Of a stretch of 64,000 nucleotides of DNA, positions 29,784-39,000 are shown in pieces. Each line of letters starts with the position of its first letter. Position 1 is the first letter of the stretch. The DNA comes from Stenotrophomonas sp. 169. Its GTDB lineage: Bacteria > Pseudomonadota > Gammaproteobacteria > Xanthomonadales > Xanthomonadaceae. Made by a program: the position numbers and the translations under genes. Location: NCBI RefSeq assembly GCF_014621775.1, contig NZ_CP061204.1:2562501-2626500 (forward strand). Direction: 5' to 3'. Below the pieces are notes generated by a model that did no database searches, was not told where the DNA came from, and was given only the letters and a program-made list of their open reading frames with translations.

Positions 29784-30233
29784 ATGAAAGACCTGCGACC
29801 GATTCTGCTCGTAGAAGACAGCATGAAAGATGCTGAGCTGACGATGGCCGCCCTGGCGCGGTGCCAGCTGCTGAACCCCGTCGTGCACGTACGGGATGGA
29901 CAAGAAGCGCTGGATTATCTGCGCAGCCATGGACCGTATGCAGGCGCGTTGCACGGCGGCCCCGTCGTCGTGCTGTTGGATCTGAAACTGCCCAAATTGA
30001 ATGGACTGGAAGTGCTCGCCGAGATCCGCGGTGATGCGCTGCTCAAGAGTACGCCGGTGGTGATGCTGACCTCCTCGCGCCAGGAGAGAGATCTGGTGCA
30101 GAGCTACGATTCCGGCGTGAATGCGTTCGTGGTCAAGCCAATCGACTTCAATGAGTTTCTGGAAGCGGTACAGGAGCTGGGAATGTTCTGGGGCGTCACC
30201 AACCAGCCGCCGCCGTTCGTGCCTACCGCCTGA
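29784..30233 (+). CDS. Single-domain response regulator (CheY/Rcp1-like)
   Basis: 149-aa receiver-only protein. The acidic pocket is LLVEDSMKDAELT, the phosphoacceptor aspartate is in VVVLLDLKLPKLNGLEVL (about residue 66), the switch Thr/Ser in VMLTSSRQ and the conserved lysine in FVVKPIDFNEF. The loop after the phosphosite is longer than in CheY, as in Rcp1-type regulators that partner phytochrome or PAS histidine kinases. No output domain and no kinase gene nearby, so the partner is unknown. Confidence 0.9.
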   Translation: MKDLRPILLVEDSMKDAELTMAALARCQLLNPVVHVRDGQEALDYLRSHGPYAGALHGGPVVVLLDLKLPKLNGLEVLAEIRGDALLKSTPVVMLTSSRQERDLVQSYDSGVNAFVVKPIDFNEFLEAVQELGMFWGVTNQPPPFVPTA

Positions 30234-30250
30234 CCCTCAGACATTCGGAG

Positions 30251-30784
30251 TCAGGCCCGCACGCGGCGATACGCCTTCAGTATCAGCGGATAGGTGAGCA
30301 GATGGGTTGCGGCCGAAAGCAGGGCCGCAACCAGTCCGACCAAGGTGGGAAGCACAGCACCGAACGTAAAGGCCATGCCCAGCACGAAGCCGAACAGATA
30401 CTCCGCGCGGTAAACCGGCAGCACCAGACCCGACAAGACAAGGCCGAGGAAGATGATGGACGCGGCGTACTCGTGCCCGGTGGTAAACGCGACCGAAAGC
30501 GCAACGCCGACGACCAGTGCGCCGACGGCTGCGATGAGGGCACGCGACACCGCCGATGAGGTGCGGGGGCGTTGACGGGTGATGGACCAGCCTGCGGTGG
30601 CACCCAGCAGCGGCAGCATCAGCACGCCCCACCAATTGGATATTGCGGGAAGGTCGGCATGGTTGAGCAGATGGTGGCTTTTGACGCTGCCGTGCAGGTA
30701 CTCCCATGCGACGAACGCCAGCGCGGCAGCAGCGCCGAGGGCCGCCAAGGCCAGCGTCAGCCGGCGATCATTGTTTACCTGCAT
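30251..30784 (-). CDS. Hypothetical integral membrane protein
   Basis: 177-aa protein starting MQVNNDRRLTLALAALGAAA. About five hydrophobic helices are visible (LALAALGAAAALAFVAWEYL; WGVLMLPLLGATAGW; ALIAAVGALVVGVALSVAF; SIIFLGLVLSGLVLPVY; FGFVLGMAFTFGAVLPTLVG). The C terminus is basic (KAYRRVRA). No catalytic or transport motif is recognised. It converges on the response regulator gene and is divergent from the methyltransferase-like gene. Confidence 0.65.
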   Translation of the reverse strand: MQVNNDRRLTLALAALGAAAALAFVAWEYLHGSVKSHHLLNHADLPAISNWWGVLMLPLLGATAGWSITRQRPRTSSAVSRALIAAVGALVVGVALSVAFTTGHEYAASIIFLGLVLSGLVLPVYRAEYLFGFVLGMAFTFGAVLPTLVGLVAALLSAATHLLTYPLILKAYRRVRA

Positions 30785-30914
30785 GGCGCTTCCCCGGAGT
30801 ATGCCGCGCTGGATGCGGACGATGTGCATGTTGACCCGATGGTAGAGTCCAGCGCCGGCGCGGGAACGTGCCGCGCGGCAGGGTGACTTCCGGCGACGTG
30901 GCATCATTGCGCGC

Positions 30915-31379
30915 ATGCGCAGCCGCCTGGAAAATCGAGTTCCACCTCCGATGCTCATGCTGGCCTGCGGTGCCTTGGCGTGGGGCCTGGCCGAAAACGG
31001 GATTGGAGTCATGCCTTCCGCAACATGGCTCCGCCCATCAGGCTTTATCGTTGCAGTGATAGGGCTGGCCCTGAACCTGATACCGAAGATGCAGTTCCGG
31101 CGGTCTCGGACGACGGTAAACCCCCTTTCACCTGGGCGTGCCTCGCATCTGGTCACGGGCGGCATCTACCGTTACTCGCGTAATCCCATGTATCTCGGTC
31201 AGGCTTGCATCGTCCTGGGCTGGGCACTGTGGCTCCAACTCGCGACCGCGCTTTTACCGGTCGCTGTCTTCGTCGTCTACATCACCTACCTGCAGATCCT
31301 GCCGGAAGAACGCGTGCTGTCTCGCAAGTTTCCAACAGCGTTCGCACAGATGCGTCGCCGCACCCGTCGCTGGTTGTAA
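30915..31379 (+). CDS. Isoprenylcysteine carboxyl methyltransferase-like membrane protein
   Basis: 154-aa ICMT/PEMT-like membrane methyltransferase. Three to four membrane helices surround the family signature GGIYRYSRNPMYLGQA (about residue 83) and the later EERVLSRKFPTAF, which together form the S-adenosylmethionine site. Bacterial members methylate unknown, probably lipid or small-molecule, substrates. Start at 30915 (MRSRLENRVPPP); no clear ribosome site. The downstream VOC gene is 58 bp away on the same strand. Confidence 0.82.
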   Translation: MRSRLENRVPPPMLMLACGALAWGLAENGIGVMPSATWLRPSGFIVAVIGLALNLIPKMQFRRSRTTVNPLSPGRASHLVTGGIYRYSRNPMYLGQACIVLGWALWLQLATALLPVAVFVVYITYLQILPEERVLSRKFPTAFAQMRRRTRRWL

Positions 31380-31437
31380 ACCATCGCAGAGGCAGATTCG
31401 CAGCTATGCTCTGCCCATCTTTCTCGCCGGGCCGCCC

Positions 31438-31821
31438 ATGTTCCATCACCTTTCTCTGGCCGTCCTTGACCTTGCGCGTGCTGGCCGCTTCTACGACGCC
31501 GCGCTGGGCGCCTTGGGTTACCGCCGTGTTTTCGACGGCGATGAATCGATCGGCTATGGGCTGGTGGATGGCCAGGACCTGCTGCTGCTCAATCTTTCAG
31601 CGGACGCCACGCCGCCGGCAGACGGTTTCCATATTGCGTTTGCAGCCGCTTCGCACGGGCAGATCGACGCTTTCCACCATGACGGGCTGGCTGCCGGCGG
31701 TCAGGACAATGGCGCGCCCGGGCTGCGGCCGGAGTACGGCGAGCACTACTACGCGGGCTTTCTGATTGACCCAGATGGATATCGGGTTGAGGCGGTGAGC
31801 ACCGTGGCCGTCACCCGATGA
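31438..31821 (+). CDS. VOC-fold (glyoxalase/dioxygenase superfamily) protein
   Basis: 127-aa single-module vicinal-oxygen-chelate protein. MFHHLSLAVLDLARAGRFYD is the classic start with the metal-binding His at residue 3 or 4; GFHIAFAAASHGQIDAFHHD and the end YYAGFLIDPDGYRVEAVS supply the remaining metal-ligand strands. Such proteins may be glyoxalases, dioxygenases or resistance proteins; the substrate is not identifiable. It overlaps the next gene by 4 bp. Confidence 0.85.
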   Translation: MFHHLSLAVLDLARAGRFYDAALGALGYRRVFDGDESIGYGLVDGQDLLLLNLSADATPPADGFHIAFAAASHGQIDAFHHDGLAAGGQDNGAPGLRPEYGEHYYAGFLIDPDGYRVEAVSTVAVTR

Positions 31822-32177
31822 ACCGCGCCGCGAACGGTGCGCCGGTGCGCTGGCTGCAATGCGCTGTGCTGGCCGGCGCCCTCGTTGTGGCGGAGATGGC
31901 TGAGGGGCATAGCGGCGGGTTGAACAAGCAGGGATGCCATACCAACCGGGCGACAGGGGATTATCACTGCCATGGCGGCGCTGCGGCAGCCGCCCTGCCC
32001 CGCCCTGTTGATCGGCAGAACTTCAACGCGCCGCGTGCGCGTGGCGGGGCGTTCAAGAACTGCACGGAAGCACGGGCGGCGGGTGCGGCGCCGGTGCGTC
32101 GGGGGGACCCGGGGTATGGGCCGCATCTGGACCGGGATAATGATGGGGTGGGGTGTGAGCCGTATCGGGGGCGTTGA
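31818..32177 (+). CDS. Secreted Excalibur calcium-binding domain protein
   Basis: 119-aa exported protein. The N-terminal hydrophobic segment (LQCAVLAGALVVAEMAEGHS) is a likely signal peptide. Next is the Cys/His motif SGGLNKQGCHTNRATGDYHC, common in small secreted proteins, and the C terminus is an Excalibur domain (FKNCTEARAAGAAPVRRG then DRDNDGVGCEPY) with the DxDxDG calcium-loop pattern and two cysteines for a disulfide. ATGA overlap with the VOC gene suggests coupled translation. Exact role unknown. Confidence 0.8.
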   Translation: MNRAANGAPVRWLQCAVLAGALVVAEMAEGHSGGLNKQGCHTNRATGDYHCHGGAAAAALPRPVDRQNFNAPRARGGAFKNCTEARAAGAAPVRRGDPGYGPHLDRDNDGVGCEPYRGR

Positions 32178-32227
32178 GTGGCTCGTTTGAGGTGACTGGC
32201 GCCGATGGAAGAGCAGCCGATGGAAGG

Positions 32228-32332
32228 GCAGCCGACTAAAGTCGGCTCTACCGCGTTGGATGTACCGCGTTGGATGTACCGCGTTGGATGTACCGCGTTG
32301 GATGTACCCCGTCGGATGTAACGCGCCGGATG
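32228..32332. repeat. GTAG element followed by 14-bp tandem repeat (six units)
   Basis: GCCGACTAAAGTCGGCTCTA (inverse GTAG hairpin) runs into four identical copies of TACCGCGTTGGATG (32249-32304) and two diverged copies (to 32332). The GTAG tail (TACC) forms the start of the first unit, so the array may have arisen from the end of the REP element. Confidence 0.85.
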
Positions 32333-32358
32333 CACCGTCGCCGATACCCTCAACGCAG

Positions 32359-32388
32359 AAAAGGCCGCCCTTTTAGGGGCGGCCTTTT
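32359..32388. terminator. Bidirectional terminator hairpin
   Basis: AAAAGGCCGCCC (32359-32370) and GGGCGGCCTTTT (32377-32388) form a perfect 12-bp stem ending in a T-run on each strand, placed between the convergent Excalibur and DUF1328 genes. Confidence 0.85.
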
Positions 32389-32417
32389 CGTTTGTTGCGC
32401 GGGCTTTAGGCGCGCGA

Positions 32418-32591
32418 CTAGGTGACTTTCTTGGCGATGGTCATGCCCAGCAGGAACAGCACCACGGCGATGATGATGCCGGCCCAGAACAGGAACTTGG
32501 CGATGCCGACCGAGGCGCCGGCGATGCCGCCGAAGCCGAGTGCACCGGCAATGAGGCCGATGATGGCGAAGATGATGGCCCACTTGATCAT
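32418..32591 (-). CDS. DUF1328 small membrane protein (YtjA-like)
   Basis: 57-aa hydrophobic peptide, MIKWAIIFAIIGLIAGALGF at the N terminus, a Gly/Ala-rich middle (GGIAGASVGIAKFLFW) and a second helix ending LLGMTIAKKVT. This is the two-helix DUF1328 family, often stress-induced; the biochemical role is unknown. GGAGGG lies six bases before the ATG. A terminator lies 30 bp past its stop. Confidence 0.88.
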   Translation of the reverse strand: MIKWAIIFAIIGLIAGALGFGGIAGASVGIAKFLFWAGIIIAVVLFLLGMTIAKKVT

Positions 32592-32783
32592 GTGATTCCC
32601 TCCAACAAGGAGTGCGTGTTGCAGAAACCTTAACGAGGGCCGTGTCGTTCAGGGGTGAGCCTGTCGCCTGCGTTGGGTGAAGATGAGATGCGACTCGGCA
32701 AACCAGCCATTCCGGCACATCCCCTTCCCTGCCCGCCATGCGACTCTTGCCTGCAAACGATTTCACGGAATGGAGGGATTCCC

Positions 32784-33635
32784 ATGTTGAACCGCCTACG
32801 GCGCCCTGCCGCATTACTTCTTCTGGCGCTGGCTTTGCCGGCCGCCGCTGCTACGCCGCCGTCTCCGTTGAAGGTGATGTCCTTCAATGTGCGCACGCCC
32901 GCCGATACCGCGCCCGGCAAGCGCTGGATGGACCGCCGGGAGGCCCTGGTGACCACCATCCGCCAAGCGCATCCGGCGGTGATGGGTACGCAGGAACTGG
33001 TGAAGGAACAGGCGGATTACCTGGCCTCGCAGTTGCCCGATTACCGCTGGTTCGGCGAAGGCCGCCGCGGTGGCGATGACGATGAGCACATGGGCGTGTT
33101 CTACGACAGGAAGGTGGTGGCGTTGGAGCAGTCGGGTAACTTCTGGCTGTCTGATACGCCGGACGTGGCCGGCAGCATCAGCTGGGGCAACCTGTTCCCG
33201 CGCATGGTGACGTGGGGGTTGTTCCGTCGCGTGGAGGATGGGCGGCGCTTCTATCTGTTCAATACCCACCTGCCCTATCGTGATGAAGATGAGCCGCGTC
33301 GGGTCCGTGGCGCGCAGGCGATCGTGGCGCACCTGAAGACGTTGCCGGCAGACATTCCGGTGGTGGTCACGGGTGACTTCAACAGTGAGCCGGGCGGACC
33401 AACCTACGCTGCGTTTACGGGTGCGCTGACGGATGCGCGCACGCAGGTGGCTGCACCGCGTGGGCCGAAGAATACGTTCCATGATTTCACCGGCAAGGCG
33501 ACCACGGAACTGGATTGGGTGCTGGTGCGTGGGTTCACCGCGCGGGATTTCGCCACGGTCGATGCGCGGGTGGACGGGATACTGCCGTCGGATCATTTCC
33601 CGCTGGTGGTGGAGCTGGACTGGGACGCGAAGTAG
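32784..33635 (+). CDS. Secreted endonuclease/exonuclease/phosphatase family hydrolase
   Basis: 283-aa EEP-fold enzyme with a Sec signal peptide (MLNRLRRPAALLLLALALPA, cleaved after AAA about residue 22). Conserved residues: KVMSFNVR (Asn), GTQE (Glu), FNTHLPYRDEDEP (His), VVVTGDFNSEPGG (Asp/Asn) and ILPSDHFPLVVEL (terminal Asp-His). The metal-dependent phosphoesterase substrate is unknown. The ATG follows GGAGGG by six bases. The stop TAG is supplied by a GTAG palindrome. Confidence 0.88.
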   Translation: MLNRLRRPAALLLLALALPAAAATPPSPLKVMSFNVRTPADTAPGKRWMDRREALVTTIRQAHPAVMGTQELVKEQADYLASQLPDYRWFGEGRRGGDDDEHMGVFYDRKVVALEQSGNFWLSDTPDVAGSISWGNLFPRMVTWGLFRRVEDGRRFYLFNTHLPYRDEDEPRRVRGAQAIVAHLKTLPADIPVVVTGDFNSEPGGPTYAAFTGALTDARTQVAAPRGPKNTFHDFTGKATTELDWVLVRGFTARDFATVDARVDGILPSDHFPLVVELDWDAK

Positions 33636-33753
33636 CGCCGGGTCGTGCCCGGCGGGGTGTTCGTTGAGAGCGCCGCTGCGCTCGCCGAGCATGGCTCGGC
33701 GCTACCGGGACACAGGCAGCATATCGGTAGCGCCGACCCAGGGTCGGCGAGCG
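33632..33753. repeat. Three GTAG (SMAG-type) palindromes, first overlapping a stop codon
   Basis: GTAGCGCCGGGTCGTGCCCG at 33632 (its TAG is the stop of the upstream gene), an inverse element ending CTCGGCGCTACCGG near 33708, and GGTAGCGCCGACCCAGGGTC from 33726. They fill the gap before convergent smeX. Confidence 0.85.
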
Positions 33754-33778
33754 CAGTGGCGAGACCGTACCCTACGGG

Positions 33779-35197
33779 TCACTGTGCCAGGGCGATGCTC
33801 GGCTGTGCAGCTTGGCCCCAGCCGCCGAGGGCTTTGTACACGCCGACGACGCTGACGTTGACCTCGGCTTCGGCGGCGGCCAGGGCGTCGTCCGCCACCA
33901 GTTGCGTGCGCTGGGCATCGAGCAGGGTCAGGAAGTCTTCCGACCCTTCGCGATAGCGGACCTGCGCCAGCGTTTCGGCACGCCGCGCGGCCTGCGCCTG
34001 CTCGGCGACGATCGCCAGTCGGGCCTGCTGCTTGGAATAGCGCGTCAACGCGTTTTCAGTGTCTTCCAGCGCCAGCAGCACAGCCTGTTCGTATTGCGCG
34101 GCCACGCCATCGGCTTCGGCCTTGCTGGCCTTCAACCGCGCACGCACCGTGCCGAAATCAAACGCGGCCCAGCTCAGCTGCGGGGTCAACGACCATGCCT
34201 TGTTGCTGCCGCTGATCAATCCGCTGGCATCGCCGCCGAGGAAGCCGACGAAACCGGTCAGTGACAGGCGCGGGAACAGGTCTGCGGTGGCCACGCCGAT
34301 GCGTGCGGTGGCCGCAGCGAGGCGACGCTCTGCCACGCGCACATCAGCGCGCTGACGCAGCAGTTCGCGGGTGTCACCCAGTGGCAGCGCCTTGGCGAAG
34401 GCCGGCATGTCGCGCGGTGCGAGCATGCCGTCCAGCGATTCCGGACGCAGTCCCAGCAGCACCGCCAGGCGATGGCGCGATTGGGTCTGTGCCACTTCCA
34501 GCAGCGGGATGTCGGCCTCGATGGCCTTCAAGCGTGCACGGCTGCTCTGCACGTCCAGCTCGCTGCCCGCACCCAGTTCCCAGCGGGTTTCGGTCAGCTT
34601 CTGGGTGTCACGCAGGTTGCCAAGGGTCTGCTCGGCCACGGCGATGCGCTTCTGCGTACCACGCAGCTCGAAGTAGTTGCGCGCTACTTCAGCGGCGACC
34701 AGCACCTGTGCATCAGCCAGATTCGCCCACTCGGCATCCAGATCCGCACGGGCGGCTTCCGCGGCGCGGCGCTGGCGTCCGAACAGGTCCAGCTCCCAGC
34801 CGGCATCGAAGCCCAGCTGGTAGCTTTCGCTGAAGACCCGCTCGCCACCGGCCAGCGTTTCCGGCTGCTTGCGGCGATCGTACGCGCCACCGGCAGTGAC
34901 ATGCGGTGCCTGGTCGAGGCGGCGTTCAACGAACACCGCACGCGCCTGCTGCACGCGCGATACCGACACGCGCAGATCCAGGTTGTCAGCCAGCGCGCGA
35001 TGCACCAGCTCTTCCAGCACCGGATCGTCAAACTGTGCCCACCACGTGGCTACCGGCGACTCGGTGCTGTACACCGGTGCCGCAGCCCCCTGCAGGGCCA
35101 CCGGTGCTTCCACCGGTGCTTTGTAGTTGGGTCCGACGGTCACGCAGCCAGCCAGCAGCACGCTGGACAGGGCGACCGCCAAGGTTTTGATTACCAC
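33779..35197 (-). CDS. smeX: Outer membrane efflux lipoprotein SmeX (NodT family)
   Basis: 472-aa TolC-like channel. The signal peptide ends in lipobox LAGC (cysteine at residue 17). The typical CVTVGPNYKAP start and paired OEP repeats follow (WWAQFDDPVLEELVHRALAD; later TPQLSWAAFDFGTVRARLKA). It would form the outer membrane exit duct for the SmeV-SmeW pump. The start overlaps smeU2 by 7 bp. Last gene of the operon. Symbol assigned from gene order and family, not from alignment. Confidence 0.88.
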   Translation of the reverse strand: MVIKTLAVALSSVLLAGCVTVGPNYKAPVEAPVALQGAAAPVYSTESPVATWWAQFDDPVLEELVHRALADNLDLRVSVSRVQQARAVFVERRLDQAPHVTAGGAYDRRKQPETLAGGERVFSESYQLGFDAGWELDLFGRQRRAAEAARADLDAEWANLADAQVLVAAEVARNYFELRGTQKRIAVAEQTLGNLRDTQKLTETRWELGAGSELDVQSSRARLKAIEADIPLLEVAQTQSRHRLAVLLGLRPESLDGMLAPRDMPAFAKALPLGDTRELLRQRADVRVAERRLAAATARIGVATADLFPRLSLTGFVGFLGGDASGLISGSNKAWSLTPQLSWAAFDFGTVRARLKASKAEADGVAAQYEQAVLLALEDTENALTRYSKQQARLAIVAEQAQAARRAETLAQVRYREGSEDFLTLLDAQRTQLVADDALAAAEAEVNVSVVGVYKALGGWGQAAQPSIALAQ

Positions 35198-35928
35198 GGC
35201 AGCACCTCGCCCAGATAGGTGAAGCTGCCATTCGGGCCGTCGGCATCCAGCAGCGCCATCTGCACGCTGGACTGCGCGCCGACGGATACCTCGACCTCGC
35301 CTTCGCCACCGTTCATGTCGGTCTTTACGTAACCGGGGTGCACGGTGTTGACCTTGTGCGCGGTGTCGCGCAGTTCATAGGCCAGGTGCGCGGTCCATGC
35401 GTTCACCGCGCTCTTGGACACGTCGTAGGCCGGTACCTTGAAGTCATAGATCGGCGAGCCCGGCTGGCTGTGCAGGGTCACCGACCCCAGCAGGCTGGAC
35501 ACGTTGACGATGCGCGCCGCGGCCGATTCGCGCAGCAGCGGAAGGAATGCCTGGGTGACGGCTACCAGTGCGAAGACGTTGGTATCGAAGGTGGTGCGCC
35601 ACGTCTCCAACGACTGCTGCGAAGGTGCCTTGCTCATGTCGTCGATCATGATGCCGGCGTTGTTGACCAGGATGTCCAGGCGGCCGTGGCGCTGGCGCAC
35701 CTGCTCCACTGCAGCGGCTACGCTGGCTTCATCGGTGACGTCCAGTTCGATGGCTTCCACTGGCAGGCCTTCGGCCTGCAGTTTCAGTGCGACGGCCACG
35801 GCGGTGTCACGCTTGCGACCAGCCAGCAGCGTGTGCACGCCGGCCTGCGCCAGCTGGCGCACGGTCTCGGTGCCGATGCCACGGGTAGCGCCGGTGACCA
35901 TCGCGATCTTGTTCGTATGTGCGTTCAT
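35191..35928 (-). CDS. smeU2: SDR family oxidoreductase SmeU2
   Basis: 245-aa short-chain dehydrogenase. Cofactor motif TGATRGIGTETVR (about residues 12-24), NNAGIMIDD, active-site Ser in IVNVSSLLGS and the catalytic YDVSKSAVNAWT (Tyr-x3-Lys). Its position between the pump and outer membrane genes, overlapping smeX, matches smeU2 of the S. maltophilia smeU1-V-W-U2-X operon. The physiological substrate is unknown; a role in metabolising a pump substrate is inference. Confidence 0.88.
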   Translation of the reverse strand: MNAHTNKIAMVTGATRGIGTETVRQLAQAGVHTLLAGRKRDTAVAVALKLQAEGLPVEAIELDVTDEASVAAAVEQVRQRHGRLDILVNNAGIMIDDMSKAPSQQSLETWRTTFDTNVFALVAVTQAFLPLLRESAAARIVNVSSLLGSVTLHSQPGSPIYDFKVPAYDVSKSAVNAWTAHLAYELRDTAHKVNTVHPGYVKTDMNGGEGEVEVSVGAQSSVQMALLDADGPNGSFTYLGEVLPW

Positions 35929-35966
35929 TGTTTCAATCCTTGCAGCTTGAAAGAGGGTTCCGGGGT

Positions 35967-35993
35967 GCGCCGAGCATGGCTCGGCGCTACCGG
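35967..35993 (-). repeat. GTAG (SMAG-type) palindrome inside the sme operon
   Basis: Inverse element GCGCCGAGCATGGCTCGGCG then CTACCGG between smeW and smeU2. REP hairpins in such positions can stabilise upstream mRNA. Confidence 0.8.
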
Positions 35994-36014
35994 GGTCAGG
36001 TCAGGAACGTCGCA

Positions 36015-39000
36015 TCAATGGTGCAGCGTCGATTCGCCATGCTTGACCAGCTGGCCACCGCCGTTGCGGGTGACGAACTTGCGCAGGGCCACGTAGAACA
36101 CCGGGGTCAGGAACAGCCCGAACAACGTTACGCCCAGCATGCCGGCGAACACCGTGATGCCGGTGACCGAGCGGACCTCGGCGCCTGCACCATGGGACAG
36201 CACCAGCGGCACGGTGCCGGCGATGAAGGCGATGGAGGTCATCACGATCGGGCGCAGGCGCAGGCGGCAGGCTTCCAGCGCAGATTCGACGATGCCCTTG
36301 CCGCCCATTTCCAGCTCGCGGGCAAACTCGACGATCAGGATGGCGTTCTTGCAGGCCAACCCCATCAGCACCACCAGACCGACCTGCACGAACACGTTGT
36401 TGTCGCCACCGGTCAGCCATACACCGAACAGCGCGGACAGCAGGGTCATCGGCACGATCAGGATCACCGCCAGCGGCAGCGACCAGCTTTCATACAGTGC
36501 GGCCAGCACCAGGAAGGCCAGCATCACCGCCACCGGGAACACGATCAACGCGGCGTTGCCCTGGGTGGCCTGCTGGTAGCTCAGGTCGGTCCACTCGGTG
36601 ACCATGCCGGGCGGCAACACCTGCGCGGCGATCTCGCTCAGCTTGGCCATGCCCTCGGTGGATGACAGCAGGCGCGGATCGGTTTCACCGGCCAGGTCAG
36701 CCGCCGGGTAGCCGTTGAAGCGCAGCACCGGGTCGGGGCCGAACGTCTGCTTGACGGTGACCATCGAGCCGATCGGCACCATCTCGCCGCGGTCGTTGCG
36801 GGTGCGCAGGCGGCCGATGTCTTCCACGCTGTCACGGAACTGTCCGTCAGCCTGCGCGATCACCTGCCAGGTACGACCGAACTGGTTGAAGTCGTTGACG
36901 TAGGCCGAGCCCAGATAGGTCTGCAGCGTGTCGAACAGCTCGGTCAACTGCACGCCCTGTGCCTTGGCCTTTACACGGTCCACCTCGGCATCCAGCTGCG
37001 GCACGTTGGCTTGGTAGCTGGTGATCGGGAAGGCCATGCCCGGTGTCTGCGATACCGCGCCCTGCATGCTCTGCACAGCGGTCTGCAGCGCACCGTAGCC
37101 CAGGTTTCCACGGTCTTCGATGAACATCTGGTAGCCGTTGCCGTTACCCAGCCCGAGGATCGGCGGCGGCATCATCGAGAACGCAAAGCCTTCCTGCAGC
37201 CCGGCGATCTTCTGGTTGATCTCCGCATTGATCTGCGCAGCGGTACGCCCATTGCGTTCGCTGAAGGGCTTGAGCGGCACGAACGCCACACCGGTATTGG
37301 GCGTGTTGGTGAACTGCAGCGCGTTGAGGCCCGGGAACGAAATGGTATGCGCCACGCCATCGGTTTCCATGGCGATCTGCGCGACCTTCTTCAGCATCGC
37401 GTCGGTGCGGGCAATGGACGAGCCCTCCGGCAGCTTCACACCCGCGATCAGGTACAACTTGTCCTGCGTGGGGATGAAGCCTGGCGGCACCAGCTTGAAC
37501 ATCACGCCGGTACCGACCAGCAGCAGGGCATACACCACGAACACCGCACCGCGCTTGCCGAGGATCTTCGATACGCCGCGCTCGTACTTCTCCGAGCTGG
37601 ATTTGAAGAAGCGGTTGAACGGACGGAAGATCCAGCCGAACAGGCGGTCGATGATGCGCGTGGGCGCATCCTTGGTTGCGTCATGCGGCTTCAGCAGGCG
37701 TGCGGCCAGGGCCGGCGACAGAGTCAGGGAGTTGATGGCCGAGATCACCGTGGAGATGGCGATGGTGACGGCGAACTGCTTGTAGAACTGGCCGGTGACG
37801 CCGGACAGGAAGGCCATCGGCACGAACACGGCGCACAGTACCAACGCGATGGCGACGATCGGACCGGACACTTCCTTCATGGCCTGATGGGCAGCGGCGG
37901 TGGGTGACAGACCTTCTTCGATGTTGCGCTCGACGTTCTCCACCACCACGATCGCATCGTCGACCACGATGCCGATCGCCAGCACCAGGCCGAACAGGCT
38001 CAATGTGTTGATCGAGAAACCCAGCAGATACAGCGCAGCGAACGTGCCTACGATGGACACCGGCACGGCGATCAGCGGAATGATCGACGCGCGCCAGGTC
38101 TGCAGGAACAGGATGACCACCAGCACCACCAGGGCGATGGCTTCCAGCAGCGTGGACACCACGGCCTTGATCGAGTCGCGCACGAAGATGGTGGTGTCAT
38201 ACACCGCTTCGTACTTGACGTCGGCCGGGAAGGTCTTCTGCATCTCGTCCATGGTGTTCATGACGGCATCGCGGATTTCCAGCGCGTTCGCGCCGGGGGC
38301 CTGGAAGATGCCGATACCCACTGCGTTCTTGCCATCCAGCTGCGAACGCAGCGTGTAGTCACCGGCACCCAGCTCCAGACGGGCCACGTCGGACAGGCGC
38401 ACCACTTCGCCGTCAGCGCCGCTCTTGAGCACGATGTCGTTGAATTCCTGCTCACTCTTCAGCCGGCCCTGCGCATTGATCAGGGTCAGGAACTGGCTGT
38501 TGGGCATCGGCTCGGCACCGAGCTGGCCCGCCGAGACCTGCACGTTCTGCTCGCGCATCGCGCCGACCACATCGCTGGCGGTCAGGCCGCGCGCGGCGAT
38601 CTTGTCCGGGTCCAGCCAGGCACGCATGGCGTAGTCACCGCCACCGAAGATCTGCGCATCGCCCACGCCCTGGATGCGCGACAGCGCGTCCTTGACGTGC
38701 AGTCGCGCGTAGTTGCGCAGGTACAGCGTGTCGTACTTTCCGTTCGGCGAGGTCAGGTGCACCACCATCAGGAAGGTCGGCGACTGCTTCTGCGTGGTCA
38801 CGCCCTGCCGCCGCACGTCTTCGGGCAGTCGCGCCTGCGCCTGGGCGACGCGGTTCTGCACTTTGACCGCCGCCGCATCCGGATCGGTACCCGGGCGGAA
38901 GGTGATGGTCATCTGCAGCACACCGTCGGAGCCGGCGACCGACTTCATGTACATCATGTCCTCGACGCCGTTGATGGCTTCTTCCAGTGGCGTGGCCACT

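Noticed and set aside
26989..30000. Right attachment repeat of the ssrA-linked island
   Set aside because: No second copy of the last bases of ssrA was recognised; a proper repeat search would be needed.
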